DNA of 39,224 bases, from positions 1 through 39,224 of the forward strand of contig JAEYSH010000222.1 of NCBI GenBank assembly GCA_023434825.1, written 5' to 3'. Below are positions 7,935-15,199 of this stretch, one piece after another. Source of the stretch: Methanobacteriota archaeon. Lineage in GTDB: Archaea; Methanobacteriota; Methanobacteria; Methanobacteriales; Methanobacteriaceae. Every line of letters starts with the position of its first letter. Position 1 is the stretch's first letter. Below the pieces are notes generated by a model. It made no database searches. It was not told the DNA's origin and was given only the letters and a program-made list of their open reading frames with translations. A program made the translations under genes and the position numbers.

Positions 7935-10220
7935 ATGCCTGAAAATAGTGAAGTTGAGCTTAGAGTTGCAGAAGCGCTCCAGCAAGATGTAGGAAAGGGA
8001 ATTATTAGAATGGATAAAGAATTAATTTCTAAAATTGGTATTGCACCCGGTGATATTGTTGAAATAATTGGAAAAAGAAGTACCGGCGCAATAGTTGGCC
8101 AGGCATACCCTGCAGATATTGGTCTTGAAATTGTGAGAATGGATGGCCTTACAAGGTCAAATGCGGGAACATCAATTGGTGAAATGATTACAATAAGACG
8201 TTCTGAGATAAGAGTGGCCAGAAAAGTTGTACTTGCTCCTGCAACTAAAGGCCTTAGAATAATGGCCTCAGGAGACATAATTAAAAGGAATATAATGGGA
8301 AGAGCAGTAGCTAGAGGTGATGTATTGTCGTTAATATCACCTCGAAGGACTAGGGAAACATTTAAGGAATTTCCTGCAAGTGAAAAGATTTTTAGAGAAT
8401 TTTTTGAATCTACAACTCCATTTTCTCTCGGGGAAATTAAATTTTCAATAGTTTCCACCAATCCAGCAGGCATTGTGAGAATAAACGACGAAACTGAAGT
8501 AGAAGTAAGGCCAGAATCAGTTGAAATAATTGAAAAAAAGGTTCCAGATGTTACCTATGATGACGTCGGCGGATTAAAGCAGGAAATATCAAAAATCAGG
8601 GAAATGATTGAGCTTCCATTGCGCCATCCTGAGATATTTGACCGACTCGGAATTGATCCTCCTCGCGGAGTGCTTTTACATGGTGCTCCCGGTACTGGAA
8701 AAACTCTTCTTGCAAAAGCAGTGGCAAATGAGAGTGGATCAAATTTCGTGCCAATAAATGGACCGGAAGTCATGAGTAAATATGTTGGAGAGGCCGAAAA
8801 GAAAATAAGAGACATTTTTAAAGAAGCAGAGGAAAATGCGCCCACTATAATTTTTATTGACGAAATTGATGCAATTGCACCTAAAAGGGAAGAAGTTACG
8901 GGTGAGGTCGAAAGGAGAGTAGTAGCGCAAATTCTCGCACTTATGGACGGTTTAAAAGAAAGAGGGAAAGTAATAGTTATAGGTGCAACTAACAGGCCCG
9001 ATGCGCTTGACCAAGCATTAAGGAGACCTGGAAGGTTTGACAGGGAGATAGAACTTAGAGTGCCAGATAGGGAAGGTAGATATGAAATTCTACAGATTCA
9101 CACTAGGGGAATGCCTCTTAAAGAAGATGTGGATATGGAAGAAATAGCAGACACAACTCATGGTTTTGTAGGTGCAGATCTTGCAGCTTTAAGTCGTGAA
9201 TCTGCAATGAATGCTTTAAGGCGCATACTTCCAGAACTAGACCTTGAAGAACAAACTATTCCTCAAGAAGTCCTTGAAAAATTGTTTGTTACAAATAATG
9301 ATTTTATGGAAGCATTAAAATCAATTAATCCTTCTGCACTTCGTGAAGTTTTTATAGAAGTTCCGAATATCCATTGGGAAGATATAGGTGGTTTAGAAGA
9401 ACTTAAAGAGACTTTAAAAGAGGCAGTAGAATGGCCATTAACCAATTCTGAAGATTTCATGCGAATTGGAATACAGCCATCTAAGGGTGTTTTATTATTT
9501 GGACCTCCTGGAACTGGTAAAACAATGCTTTCTAAGGCCGTGGCGACAGAATCAAAGGCCAATTTTATTTCAGTTAAGGGTTCAGAAATTTTAAGCAAGT
9601 GGTTTGGAGAATCAGAAAGGAAAATAGCAGAGATATTTAAAAAAGCAAAACAGGCATCACCATGTATAGTATTTTTTGATGAAATAGATGCTATAGCGCC
9701 TATGAGGGGCTCAGGGGTAGGAGAACCAAGGGTAGTAGAAAGAATAGTAAATACAATTCTATCAGAAATGGATGGTTTAGAAGAACTGAGGGGTGTTGTA
9801 GTTATTGGTGCTACCAATAGACCTGATTTAATTGATGCAGCACTATTACGTCCTGGAAGGTTTGATGAAGTAGTATTAGTTCCACCTCCTGATGAAAAAG
9901 CCCGTTTAGACATTTTAAAGGTACATATGAAAAACATGGCACTTGGAAGTGATGTAAATCTTGAAAAACTTGCTAAAAAAACAGAAGGTTATTCTGGAGC
10001 AGATATTGAAGCATTATGCCGAAAAGCTGGAGTAATTGCACTTCATGAAGATATAAAAATAGATAAAGTATCGAAAAGACATTTTGATGCAGCATTAAAT
10101 AAAATAAGTCCATCAACAACACCTCAGACTAAAAAATACTATGAAGAAGTTGCAAGAAGACTTGGAAGAGGATTAGAAGCTAAAAAAGTGATGGAAGAGT
10201 TTCCAAGGGAAGTAGCATAA
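7935..10220 (+). CDS. VAT/Cdc48 (archaeal p97) double-AAA ATPase
   Basis: 761 residues with the full VAT layout. The N-domain (about 1-190) is a double-psi barrel plus a four-stranded barrel, used for substrate and cofactor binding. D1 has Walker A GAPGTGKT (250-257) and Walker B IIFIDE (305-310). D2 has Walker A GPPGTGKT (523-530) and Walker B CIVFFDE (577-583). Both carry arginine-finger segments (RRPGRFD, LRPGRFD). The hexamer unfolds proteins through its central pore and can feed the 20S proteasome. The C-terminus (EFPREVA) lacks an HbYX proteasome-docking tail. A GGGGGA site lies 7-12 nt before the ATG. Archease follows 80 bp downstream on the same strand. All key residues are intact. 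Confidence 0.95.
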   Translation: MPENSEVELRVAEALQQDVGKGIIRMDKELISKIGIAPGDIVEIIGKRSTGAIVGQAYPADIGLEIVRMDGLTRSNAGTSIGEMITIRRSEIRVARKVVLAPATKGLRIMASGDIIKRNIMGRAVARGDVLSLISPRRTRETFKEFPASEKIFREFFESTTPFSLGEIKFSIVSTNPAGIVRINDETEVEVRPESVEIIEKKVPDVTYDDVGGLKQEISKIREMIELPLRHPEIFDRLGIDPPRGVLLHGAPGTGKTLLAKAVANESGSNFVPINGPEVMSKYVGEAEKKIRDIFKEAEENAPTIIFIDEIDAIAPKREEVTGEVERRVVAQILALMDGLKERGKVIVIGATNRPDALDQALRRPGRFDREIELRVPDREGRYEILQIHTRGMPLKEDVDMEEIADTTHGFVGADLAALSRESAMNALRRILPELDLEEQTIPQEVLEKLFVTNNDFMEALKSINPSALREVFIEVPNIHWEDIGGLEELKETLKEAVEWPLTNSEDFMRIGIQPSKGVLLFGPPGTGKTMLSKAVATESKANFISVKGSEILSKWFGESERKIAEIFKKAKQASPCIVFFDEIDAIAPMRGSGVGEPRVVERIVNTILSEMDGLEELRGVVVIGATNRPDLIDAALLRPGRFDEVVLVPPPDEKARLDILKVHMKNMALGSDVNLEKLAKKTEGYSGADIEALCRKAGVIALHEDIKIDKVSKRHFDAALNKISPSTTPQTKKYYEEVARRLGRGLEAKKVMEEFPREVA

Positions 10221-10300
10221 TTATTGGATTCTTAGGAAATAATTTAAAGCATTAAAACAATTAATCTATATCACTTTATTTTTTAAGGAGAGTTTATTAA

Positions 10301-10738
10301 GTGAATAGTGAAATAGATAAAAAATTTGAATTTTTCGATGTTACTGCTGATGTAGGTTATAAAGCTTATGGAAATACTTTAGAAGAGGCGTTTGAAAACG
10401 CAGCTCTCGCCATGTTTGACGTTATAACTGATGTTAATGCTATTAATCCCGAAATAAAAAAAGAAATCAAAATAGAATCTGAAGATGAATATGCCCTTCT
10501 TTATGATTGGCTTTCTGAGTTTTTAGTATTACTGGATTCCGAGTTTCTTGTTTTTTCTAAGTTCAATGTAAATATAGAAAAAAATGGTGAAGAATTTCTT
10601 TTAACAGGGGAAGCATGGGGTGAAGAATTTGATCCCAAAAGGCATGAAAGTAGAGCTGAAGTTAAAGCAGTAACTTACCATCTTATGGACATTATAAAAG
10701 ATGATTCATGTACTGTACAAGTTATTTTAGATATTTAA
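10301..10738 (+). CDS. Archease (RtcB ligase activator)
   Basis: 145 residues, standard for the family. It starts at a GTG with AAGGAG (10285-10290) ten bases upstream. The opening FFDVTADVGYKAYG and ENAALAMFDVI are archease signatures. The C-terminus (YHLMDIIKDD, QVILDI) carries the second half of the metal-binding surface. Archease speeds guanylylation of RtcB and broadens its NTP use during tRNA exon joining. rtcB itself is 2.5 kb downstream in this window on the same strand, separated by a TetR/methyltransferase pair. A co-transcript with VAT is possible but unproven. Confidence 0.92.
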   Translation: MNSEIDKKFEFFDVTADVGYKAYGNTLEEAFENAALAMFDVITDVNAINPEIKKEIKIESEDEYALLYDWLSEFLVLLDSEFLVFSKFNVNIEKNGEEFLLTGEAWGEEFDPKRHESRAEVKAVTYHLMDIIKDDSCTVQVILDI

Positions 10739-10819
10739 TCCTTTCTTTGCTTAATTTTCACTAAAGCAAACTTTTATTATAATTTAAATTAATTTTATAT
10801 TTAGCAAACAGTAGCTATA

Positions 10820-10838
10820 AAATAACTGGCAGTTATTT
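10820..10838. promoter_or_regulatory. TetR operator, copy 1 (autoregulatory)
   Basis: A 19-bp perfect palindrome around a central G: AAATAACTG, G, CAGTTATTT. Its core fits ATAAC-N5-GTTAT, the same pattern found twice at 11791-11823. It ends ten bases before the tetR ATG and touches the ribosome site (AGGTGA, 10839-10844), downstream of an AT-rich TATA region. Binding there would block transcription or translation of tetR. Confidence 0.7.
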
Positions 10839-10848
10839 AGGTGAATTT

Positions 10849-11586
10849 ATGGTCATTAAATCTCGGCGGGAAAGAGAAAAGGAACAGAGAAAAAAGGAAA
10901 TTCTTGATTCAGCAGAGAAATTATTCTTTAAAAAAGGATATGATGATGTTTCAATGAATGATATAGCTAAAGATGTAGAATTGAACAAAGCTACGCTCTA
11001 TTTATATTTTGATAATAAAGAAGATCTTTTTTTTGCCTCAGTCTTTCGTGGAGCAAAAATTATGGTATCAATGATTGAAGAAGAGGTTGCAAAAGAAGAA
11101 ACAGGTATAAAAAAGATCGAAGCATTTAGGATGGCTTATACTCATTTTGCTTATAAATATCCAGATTACTATTGGGGATATAACTATTTTCAATCTGGAA
11201 GATTTGATATAGAAACTATAATAAACAGTGAATATGCAAATGAAATTATTGCACAGGCTGGTTTCTACAATATAATACATAATATCGCGCCTGTATCTAA
11301 TTTTAATATTTTAAATCCTGTTAGTGAATATGCGATAAATATTATTGGGATTCGGCGTAAAATATTTGATATAGTATGTGATTCTATAAAATTAGGAATG
11401 GATGAAGGAATAATTCGTCAAGATATAAATACTTATGAAACAGCCGTAATGTTAATAATGATGGCTGAAAGCGCTCAGAATGCTCAACCTGACTTTATTA
11501 AAATATTAGAAAGCTTTGGTATCAATAAAGAAAAATTTAAAGATGATTTTGGGGAATTTGTTAAGTATATGTTATTGAACAAGTGA
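10849..11586 (+). CDS. TetR/AcrR-family transcriptional repressor
   Basis: 245 residues. The N-terminal HTH is unmistakable: an EILDSAEKLFFKKGYDDVSM helix, then NDIAKDVELNKATLYLYFDNKEDL, with the recognition helix ending in the LYLYF tetrad. The C-terminal 170 residues form the helical ligand/dimerisation domain and show no known effector class. It is aromatic-rich (YPDYYWGYNYFQ at about 104-115), which could line a hydrophobic ligand pocket. It most likely binds ATAAC-N5-GTTAT sites at its own promoter and 200 bp before the methyltransferase gene. The stop at 11586 is followed by AT-rich DNA with a T12-13 run near 11684-11696 that may terminate transcription. Confidence 0.88.
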   Translation: MVIKSRREREKEQRKKEILDSAEKLFFKKGYDDVSMNDIAKDVELNKATLYLYFDNKEDLFFASVFRGAKIMVSMIEEEVAKEETGIKKIEAFRMAYTHFAYKYPDYYWGYNYFQSGRFDIETIINSEYANEIIAQAGFYNIIHNIAPVSNFNILNPVSEYAINIIGIRRKIFDIVCDSIKLGMDEGIIRQDINTYETAVMLIMMAESAQNAQPDFIKILESFGINKEKFKDDFGEFVKYMLLNK

Positions 11587-11790
11587 CTTAAACTAGCCAT
11601 AAACTTATTTTAGCCATTTTGATATGTTTTTGCATTTATTTTAACTTAATTTTTAATTAATTTATAATTTAGATACAAATTTCATTTTTTTTTTTAAGAT
11701 TTAAACTTTCTTCTAGAAATTTTTAATTAATCATGATTTAACTAGTTTTTTATAATTTTATGTAATTTTAAATCCAAAAATTTATATGTG
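11587..11790. other. AT-rich intergenic DNA with TATA element
   Basis: No gene seen. A long T-run at about 11684-11696 may end the tetR transcript. A TATA-like AAAATTTATATG at about 11777-11788 stands directly before the tandem operators. Confidence 0.4.
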
Positions 11791-11823
11791 ATAACTACTG
11801 GTTATTAAATAACCAGTGGTTAT
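11791..11823. promoter_or_regulatory. Tandem TetR operators, copies 2 and 3
   Basis: Two 15-bp boxes, 11791-11805 and 11809-11823, each ATAAC-N5-GTTAT, with centres 18 bp apart. The whole 33 bp is itself almost a palindrome. They lie immediately after a TATA-like sequence, over the expected transcription start (about 11805-11815). Occupancy would therefore block initiation of the transcript leading to the methyltransferase gene. The same box occurs before tetR. Confidence 0.75.
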
Positions 11824-12020
11824 ATTTTACTATTGTAGCAATTGGGTTGGAGGATTATAAATAACATTAAATTTTAAGAAAAAGCAGGAAAAACCCCGAA
11901 TATGAAATAAAACGCATTGAAGCACAGTTATTGGATTAATTACATGTTAACTATGTATAATGTCCAAGTAAAAAGGAAATAATTGAGTTAGTTGTTAGAT
12001 ATTTAAAATGAGGTATTATT

Positions 12021-12896
12021 ATGTCTGAAAATATGAAAAAAAGTCCAAGTAAAACAGCAGAAGAAGTTACATTAATTAGGATAAGTGAATCACAAAAAGA
12101 AGAAGATGAGCGTATTTGTTATGACCCATTAGCAATTCATTTTATTAGCTTGGAAACTTTAGAATTACTCGGAAATAATCCCGAAATAAATAAAGAAAAA
12201 GATGTTATTTTTAGGGGAGTAGCCAATTCAATAGCTGCAAGGGTGAGATATTTCGATGAATTTGTAGAAAAATGCATCATTGAAGGACTGGAACAACTCG
12301 TCATACTTGGTGCGGGGTATGATACTCGAGCATATCGACTTGAAGGTATTAAAGAGAATGTGAAAGTCTTTGAAATTGATCACCCCTCAACTCAAAGGGT
12401 GAAAATTGAAAAACTCAAAGAAATCTTTGGATCTATTCCGGTTCATGTTGAATATGTACCAGCTGATCTTGAAAATCAAAATTTTGGTGAGAAACTCTTT
12501 AAAAGTGGATATGATGCTTCAAAAAAGACTTTGTTTTTAATGGAAGGGCTTACGCTGTATATTACACCAGAAACTGTCGATGATATTCTTTTATTTATTG
12601 TAGGAAATTCAGATAATGGTAGTGCAGTTATTTTTGATTATGCTTCACTAACTCCAAATATTGATGAAAATCGTGATAAGAAGATATCTGAGAATCTCAT
12701 AAAATTCATGAAAGAATCAGGAGAAGCTATGAAATTTGGTTTAGAAGAGGGAACTGCTGAAAAGTTTCTTTCAAGACGTGGATTTTCAAATATTGTGGAT
12801 GTAACCAGTGATGATTATAAAAAAGCATATTTCCATGGGAAAAATAAAGATAGGGAAATTTTCAGCTTAATGTCTTTTGTGCATGCAGAAATTTAA
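12021..12896 (+). CDS. LCMT/TIGR00027-type SAM-dependent methyltransferase
   Basis: A class I methyltransferase of 291 residues. SAM motif I is VILGAGYDTRAYRL (about 94-107), followed by the acidic strand VFEIDHPSTQ (about 116-125) and VPADLENQNF. LFLMEGLTLYI is the conserved post-motif of the leucine carboxyl methyltransferase-like group (TIGR00027, PPM). The N-terminus has an RGVANSIAARVRYFD segment typical of that group. Relatives methylate carboxyl or hydroxyl groups of small molecules; the substrate is unknown. GAGGT lies about six bases before the ATG. The promoter is probably at the tandem TetR operators 200 bp upstream, so the enzyme is likely induced by the repressor's ligand. The 200-bp leader holds a broken reading frame (see findings). 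Confidence 0.87.
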   Translation: MSENMKKSPSKTAEEVTLIRISESQKEEDERICYDPLAIHFISLETLELLGNNPEINKEKDVIFRGVANSIAARVRYFDEFVEKCIIEGLEQLVILGAGYDTRAYRLEGIKENVKVFEIDHPSTQRVKIEKLKEIFGSIPVHVEYVPADLENQNFGEKLFKSGYDASKKTLFLMEGLTLYITPETVDDILLFIVGNSDNGSAVIFDYASLTPNIDENRDKKISENLIKFMKESGEAMKFGLEEGTAEKFLSRRGFSNIVDVTSDDYKKAYFHGKNKDREIFSLMSFVHAEI

Positions 12897-12938
12897 TAAA
12901 AAGATGATTTTTAAGCCATTTTAGCTTATGCATTGGGT

Positions 12939-12987
12939 GGAGGTAAAAACCATTATTTTACCGCCTCTTTTATTAATGGTTTTTTTT
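12939..12987 (+). terminator. Terminator with two alternative stems after the methyltransferase
   Basis: Stem 1 is GGTAAAA (12942-12948) with TTTTACC (12956-12962), loop ACCATTA. Stem 2 pairs that same loop, ACCATTA (12949-12955), with TAATGGT (12974-12980), and is followed by eight T's (12980-12987). The stems are mutually exclusive. Position 45 bp after the stop codon suggests transcription termination. Confidence 0.55.
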
Positions 12988-12989
12988 GG

Positions 12990-13206
12990 GTGTAAAAGCC
13001 ATTAGCTAATCAATTTCTAATGAAATACTCATAATATCAAATTTAATTTTTCTAATTTTAGTAAATAAAAATAAGAAAAATGATCCTATTATAAAAACCT
13101 TTTTTTAAAAGTATGAACAAAATTTAACATATAAATTGTTTAGTATAACTTTTTTAGAACTATTAAATATTCTAATAAATTTTAAATTTAAATTAATTAT
13201 CAGTTG
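12990..13206. other. AT-rich region upstream of rtcB
   Basis: No coding signal. TATA-like stretches lie at about 13126-13135 (CATATAAATT) and 13165-13185, either of which could be the rtcB promoter. Confidence 0.3.
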
Positions 13207-13218
13207 GAGTGTTATCAT

Positions 13219-14667
13219 ATGGAAATTGAAGGAAATATAGAAAAGGTTAGGGATTGTGTTTGGGAAATCCCATCAAGTTATAGAAAAGAAATGAGAGTCC
13301 CTGCAAGAATTTATCTGGATGATGAAGCCATTAAAAGCGTGGAACAGGGAGCAATAGATCAAGTCTCAAACGTAGCATGTTTACCCGGAATTCAAAAATT
13401 TTCAATTGGACTTCCAGATATTCACTTTGGATATGGATTCAGTATCGGCGGAGTAGCGGCATTCAGTGCACGAAATGGGGTTATAAGTCCTGGAGGAGTA
13501 GGTTTTGATATTAATTGTGGTGCAAGACTCCTAAAAACTAATTTAACTGAAGATGAATTAAAACCTAAACTAAATCAGCTAATGGATGCTCTTTTTAAAA
13601 ACATACCTTCAGGAGTTGGAAGCAAAGGTAAAATAAGGCTTCAAGAAGGGCAAATTGATGAAGTACTTGATAATGGGGCAGAATGGGCTGTTGAAAATGG
13701 ATACGGTTGGGAAAGAGATCTCCAATTTTTAGAAGAAAATGGAAAAATGGAATCTGCTGATTCAAGTTGTGTAAGTGATAAAGCTAAAAAAAGAGGTATT
13801 CCTCAATTAGGCTCCCTTGGATCAGGAAATCACTTTTTAGAAGTCCAAAAAATGGAAAAAATATTTGATGAAGATACTGCAAAAGCTTTTGGAGTAGAAG
13901 AAGGCCAGATAGTTGTTCTTATCCACACCGGATCAAGAGGGTGCGGTCACCAGATTTGTTCAGATTATTTGAGAGTTATGGATAAAGCTGCAAAAAGATA
14001 TCAAATCAATCTCCCTGACAGGCAGTTAGCATGCGCTCCTGTTGATTCAGAGGAAGCACAGAATTATTTCAGCGCAATGTCTGCAGCGGCAAACTATGCA
14101 TGGACTAACAGGCAAATGATCGTTCACTGGGTACGTGAATCATTTGAACAGATATTTAAAAGAGATGCTGAAGAAATGGATATGAATATAGTCTATGATG
14201 TAGCTCATAACATTGCTAAAAAAGAAGTTCATAATATTAAAGGAAGAAACATGGAAGTTTATGTCCACAGGAAAGGAGCGACCCGTGCTTTTGGTCCTGG
14301 AAGGGAAGAGATTCCTAAAGCTTACAGAGATGTAGGACAACCCGTATTAATTCCTGGAACAATGGGAACTTCCTCATATTTACTTGTAGGAACAGATACA
14401 GCTATGGAAGAAACATTTGGTTCTTCTGCTCATGGTGCTGGACGAAAAATGAGTAGGGCTGGAGCTAAAAGAGAATATAAAGGCGAAGAAGTTAAAAAAT
14501 ACTTAGAAAGTAGAGGAATTGCTATTAGGGCAACTTCACTACCAGTTGTCGCTGAAGAAGCTCCTGGAGCTTATAAAGATGTCGATGAAGTTGTAATGAC
14601 TTCTCATAAAGCTGGAATATCCAATTTAGTTGGAAAAATGATACCTCTTGGAGTTTCCAAGGGATAA
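13219..14667 (+). CDS. rtcB: RtcB RNA ligase (3'-phosphate/5'-OH joining)
   Basis: 482 residues and no intein. The ATG at 13219 is chosen over an in-frame TTG at 13204 because GGAGTG (13207-13212) is its ribosome site. The Mn/GTP residues are all present: D97 and C100 in GFDINCGAR, H205 in GSGNHFLEV, H236 in LIHTGSRG, H330 in DVAHN, and H405 in SSAHGAGRK, the His that becomes GMP-linked. HRKGATRAFGPG forms the guanine pocket. The enzyme joins tRNA halves after intron removal and repairs RNA ends with 2',3'-cyclic phosphate. Archease upstream is its activator. Confidence 0.96.
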   Translation: MEIEGNIEKVRDCVWEIPSSYRKEMRVPARIYLDDEAIKSVEQGAIDQVSNVACLPGIQKFSIGLPDIHFGYGFSIGGVAAFSARNGVISPGGVGFDINCGARLLKTNLTEDELKPKLNQLMDALFKNIPSGVGSKGKIRLQEGQIDEVLDNGAEWAVENGYGWERDLQFLEENGKMESADSSCVSDKAKKRGIPQLGSLGSGNHFLEVQKMEKIFDEDTAKAFGVEEGQIVVLIHTGSRGCGHQICSDYLRVMDKAAKRYQINLPDRQLACAPVDSEEAQNYFSAMSAAANYAWTNRQMIVHWVRESFEQIFKRDAEEMDMNIVYDVAHNIAKKEVHNIKGRNMEVYVHRKGATRAFGPGREEIPKAYRDVGQPVLIPGTMGTSSYLLVGTDTAMEETFGSSAHGAGRKMSRAGAKREYKGEEVKKYLESRGIAIRATSLPVVAEEAPGAYKDVDEVVMTSHKAGISNLVGKMIPLGVSKG

Positions 14668-14794
14668 TTCATTTCTTATTATTTTAATTTTAAGTTAAAA
14701 TAGCTCTAATTGATAAACAAACTTTTAACTTCCTCGATAATCTTATTTTTAATTTAATATAATTTTTTTGATTTTAAATTATGGGAGGTTAAAT

Positions 14795-15135
14795 ATGATA
14801 AAATTTGAAGGTATTAAGGAATTTGATATTGAAAAAATGACGATAAATCAAAAGTTTCTAGAAATTTTCAGATAATTTTTACAGACAATTTTCTGGACGA
14901 AGAAGAATGTGAAATAGTTGAAAAATCTCTGAATAAACATAATTTCAACATAAAAGACGATATCATAAAATCTGAGATTATTTATAATATTGATCTGGAA
15001 ACAGCTACAATTGTAATGACAATTCATTGTCCAGTTCTTAATGCTGAAGTATCTAATGAGGAAAATTTAAAAGAATTTTTAAATAAGCATAAAACTAATT
15101 TTTTGGATTATTATAGCAAAATAAGGCCTTATTAG
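14795..15135 (+). pseudogene. Small gene of about 113 codons, broken by one missing base in an A-run
   Basis: A strong GGGAGG (14783-14788) leads to ATG 14795 (MIKFEGIKEFDIEK). That frame stops at 14873. The next frame, open from 14833, continues smoothly as NDDKSKVSRNFQIIFTDNF and on to a stop at 15133. Restoring one A in the A6 run 14832-14837 joins the two into about 113 residues. The protein would be soluble and acidic, with no domain I recognise; the middle has an EECEIVEKSLNKH helix and the end LDYYSKIRPY. Either a real one-base deletion or a homopolymer sequencing error. It lies 127 bp after rtcB on the same strand. Confidence 0.65.
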
Positions 15136-15162
15136 TTAACTTCATTTTAATTTTAAAAATAA

Positions 15163-15199
15163 TTAAAAAAGAAAAAAGGTAGGGTTTATTTTAAAACCC
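15163..15199 (-). terminator. Terminator hairpin of the beta-propeller gene
   Basis: On the minus strand GGGTTT (15199-15194) pairs with AAACCC (15187-15182) around a six-base loop. It is followed by U-rich sequence (T6, C, T6). The stem spans the stop codon. Confidence 0.55.

Noticed and set aside
7898..9937. Minus-strand frames opposite VAT
   Set aside because: Antisense shadows of a highly conserved gene.
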